6,707 nucleotides of DNA from Butyrivibrio sp. GTDB lineage: Bacteria > Bacillota_A > Clostridia > Lachnospirales > Lachnospiraceae. This document shows positions 5,207 through 6,707 of this stretch, in pieces. Numbering within the stretch: position 1 is the first letter of the stretch; every line of letters begins with the position of its first letter. Under the pieces are notes generated by a model, which worked only from the letters and a program-made list of their open reading frames with translations, made no database searches and had not been told where the DNA came from. Position numbers and translations under genes: made by a program. The DNA is taken from assembly GCF_024699075.1 (NCBI RefSeq), contig NZ_JAILQF010000365.1, positions 1 through 6,707 on the forward strand. Direction: 5' to 3'.

Positions 5207-6103
5207 ATGAATGCTCCAAGAATGTTATTTGTCTATAATCCTCATGCCGGAAAGGCAACCATAAGAGGCCATCTTCTTGACATCATAGATATTTTTACAA
5301 AGGCAGGATATGAAGTTACAGCTTATCCTACCCAGAGTCAGGGAGATGGAGAAAGACGTGTCCGAGAACGAGATGACAATTACAGTATAGTTGCATGTTG
5401 TGGAGGAGACGGTACTCTTGATGAAGTTGTATCCGGTATGATGAATTCTGAATTCAAAGTGCCGATAGGTTATGTTCCGGCCGGTTCTACCAACGATTTT
5501 GCAAAGAGTCTGAAGATACCATCTTCTATGACGCGAGCCGCCAAGATAGTAGTTGGCGATAATGAATATTTGTGCGACGTAGGTGCGATGAACGATAAAA
5601 ATTTCGTTTATTGTGCTGCTTTTGGCATATTTACAGATGTATCATATTCAACAGATCAGTCTTTGAAAAATGCTCTGGGTCATGCTGCATATATCCTTCA
5701 GAGCGTGAAGGAATTGCAGGATATAAGAACATATCATATGAAAATAACATATGGTAACGGAACCGTACTTGAAGATGACTTCATTTATGGTATGGTAACT
5801 AATTCTATTCAGGTTGGTGGTATACAGAATATTACTGGTAAGAATGTAAAGCTTGATGATGGGGAATTTGAAGTTACACTTGTACGAAGACCTCAAAGTC
5901 TTCTTGATATTCCTAATCTTGTAGGAGCTTTACTTGGTAATGATATTATTAGTAGTAGAGACCTCATCAATCTGAAAATGAGTCACATATCTTTTGAATC
6001 AGATATACCTGTATCATGGACCAGAGACGGTGAATTTGGCGGTGAACATAAAAAAGTAGAAATTTACAACATGCAGAGGGCTATGACTATTAAAGTTCCG
6101 TAA
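5207..6103 (+). CDS. Diacylglycerol kinase-family lipid kinase (DgkB/YegS type)
   Basis: Soluble or peripheral-membrane lipid kinase of the DAGK catalytic family, 298 aa, typical length. Motifs in order are NPHAGK at 11-16, the nucleotide-binding GGDGT at 66-70, and PAGSTNDFA at 91-99. AAFGIFTDV at 137-145 starts the second domain. LDDGEFEV is at 216-223 and the C-terminal DGEF at 274-277, whose Glu276 corresponds to the likely catalytic base. All key positions are present. The probable reaction is ATP-dependent phosphorylation of diacylglycerol to phosphatidate, recycling lipid from lipoteichoic-acid synthesis. YegS- or BmrU-like members use other or unknown lipids, so I give no gene symbol. 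It starts 30 nt after the HPr-like gene with a weak ribosome site. ATG 5222 is an alternative start that would remove five residues; a TAA at 5201-5203 excludes a longer form. Confidence 0.9.
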   Translation: MNAPRMLFVYNPHAGKATIRGHLLDIIDIFTKAGYEVTAYPTQSQGDGERRVRERDDNYSIVACCGGDGTLDEVVSGMMNSEFKVPIGYVPAGSTNDFAKSLKIPSSMTRAAKIVVGDNEYLCDVGAMNDKNFVYCAAFGIFTDVSYSTDQSLKNALGHAAYILQSVKELQDIRTYHMKITYGNGTVLEDDFIYGMVTNSIQVGGIQNITGKNVKLDDGEFEVTLVRRPQSLLDIPNLVGALLGNDIISSRDLINLKMSHISFESDIPVSWTRDGEFGGEHKKVEIYNMQRAMTIKVP

Positions 6104-6148
6104 ATTGGAACAAAGAGATGATAGGACATTAGTATAGAGTAAGTCAAA

Positions 6149-6167
6149 AGGTTTTACATTAAAACCT
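6149..6167 (+). repeat. Perfect 7-bp hairpin between lipid kinase and cyclophilin genes
   Basis: AGGTTTT (6149-6155) pairs exactly with AAAACCT (6161-6167) around a 5-nt ACATT loop. It lies 45 nt after the lipid-kinase stop. The downstream bases GTGACAATAG are not a U-tract, so it is at best a weak terminator. It could stabilise a 3' end or be an operator, since it overlaps the candidate promoter's -35. Confidence 0.4.
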
Positions 6168-6180
6168 GTGACAATAGATT
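6153..6180 (+). promoter_or_regulatory. Candidate promoter for the cyclophilin gene
   Basis: TTTACA (6153-6158, five of six to the -35 consensus) is followed after 16 nt by TAGATT (6175-6180, four of six to -10). Transcription would start near 6187 and leave the ribosome site at 6196-6203 intact. A competing pair, GTGACA 6168-6173 and TATTAT 6190-6195, matches the consensus better but would start transcription at or after the ribosome site, making it less likely. The 107-nt gap itself suggests a separate transcription unit. Confidence 0.35.
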
Positions 6181-6210
6181 CAAGATATTTATTATGGAAG
6201 GAGTCATTAA

Positions 6211-6707
6211 ATGGCTAATCAAAATCCTATAGTTACAATCACAATGGAAAGCGGAGATGTTATTAAGGCAGAGCTTTATCCGGAGATTGCACCTAACACA
6301 GTTAATAATTTTATCTCTCTTATAAATAAGGGATTCTACAACGGAGTTATATTCCACAGAGTAATCAAGGGCTTCATGCTTCAGGGCGGAGATCCTGAAG
6401 GAACAGGTATGGGCGGCCCTGGATACTCAATCAAGGGTGAGTTCTCAAACAACGGTTTCAAGAACGACCTTAAGCACACACCCGGTGTTCTTTCAATGGC
6501 ACGTACTATGATCCCTGATTCTGCAGGTTCTCAGTTCTTCATCATGCACAAGGATGCTCCTCATCTTGACGGCGAGTATGCTGCATTCGGTAAGGTTACT
6601 GAGGGTATGGACGTTGTTAATACTATCGCTGATACTCAGACAGACTGGAACGACAGACCTGTTAACGAGCAGAAGATGAAGAGTGTTACAGTTGATACTT
6701 TCGGCGT
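6211..6707 (+). CDS. ppiB: Cyclophilin-type peptidyl-prolyl cis-trans isomerase (3' end beyond window)
   Basis: Cytoplasmic cyclophilin catalysing cis-trans isomerisation of X-Pro bonds. The frame is open from ATG 6211 to the window end (165 full codons plus two bases) with no stop, so the gene is truncated only by the window; family length suggests just a few residues are missing. The start is set by GGAAGGAG at 6196-6203, 7 nt upstream. There is no signal peptide. The signature FHRVIKGFMLQGGDPEGTG spans 48-66, with catalytic Arg50 and pocket residues Phe55, Met56 and Gln58. SMART at 95-99 and AGSQFFIM at 105-112 follow, with Phe110 in the active site. In HLDGEYAAFG (118-127), His118 stands where human cyclophilin A has Trp121, a change expected to weaken cyclosporin binding. 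It is probably a separate unit from the upstream cluster. Confidence 0.95.
   Translation, partial: MANQNPIVTITMESGDVIKAELYPEIAPNTVNNFISLINKGFYNGVIFHRVIKGFMLQGGDPEGTGMGGPGYSIKGEFSNNGFKNDLKHTPGVLSMARTMIPDSAGSQFFIMHKDAPHLDGEYAAFGKVTEGMDVVNTIADTQTDWNDRPVNEQKMKSVTVDTFG

Overview
The window is a compact, one-directional chromosomal gene cluster of moderately A+T-rich DNA. All eight supported genes are on the + strand. The set hprK, a ROK glucokinase, murB, rapZ, whiA and an HPr-like gene, together with clear Shine-Dalgarno sites and a TTG start, points to a low-GC Gram-positive bacterium. The protein sequences look most like a clostridial/Lachnospiraceae lineage (Butyrivibrio or Roseburia type). 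That placement is an impression from family resemblance, not a computed result. Nothing suggests a mobile element, prophage, CRISPR array, tRNA or rRNA; this is conserved housekeeping and regulatory DNA.

Layout: 1-65 is upstream flank, with all three forward frames closed by base 30. hprK (66-1007) is followed after 29 nt by a ROK-family glucokinase (1037-1972). A 106-nt spacer with competing inverted repeats leads to murB, which I start at TTG 2079 (to 2990). rapZ (3005-3892) and whiA (3913-4860) follow at 14 and 20 nt. A 49-nt gap with a 13-bp palindrome precedes an 88-residue HPr-like gene (4910-5176). A diacylglycerol-kinase-family lipid kinase (5207-6103) comes 30 nt later. After a 107-nt spacer with a hairpin and possible promoter, a cyclophilin-type prolyl isomerase begins at 6211 and runs off the window end.

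How the genes may work together: HprK phosphorylates Ser46 of HPr-type proteins in response to glycolytic state. The glucokinase feeds glycolysis. The HPr-like protein keeps Ser46 and its surrounding contacts but has Glu in place of the PTS phosphorylation site His15. It therefore looks like a regulation-only, Crh-type output protein encoded near its own kinase. MurB and RapZ connect to cell-wall amino-sugar metabolism, and WhiA to growth and division control. The cluster resembles the Bacillus yvcJ-yvcK-whiA-crh locus, but yvcK is absent between rapZ and whiA.

The most interesting single feature is the His15-to-Glu HPr-like protein. I found no convincing undescribed multi-gene system. The remaining observations are small cis-elements in the intergenic gaps and need comparative checks.
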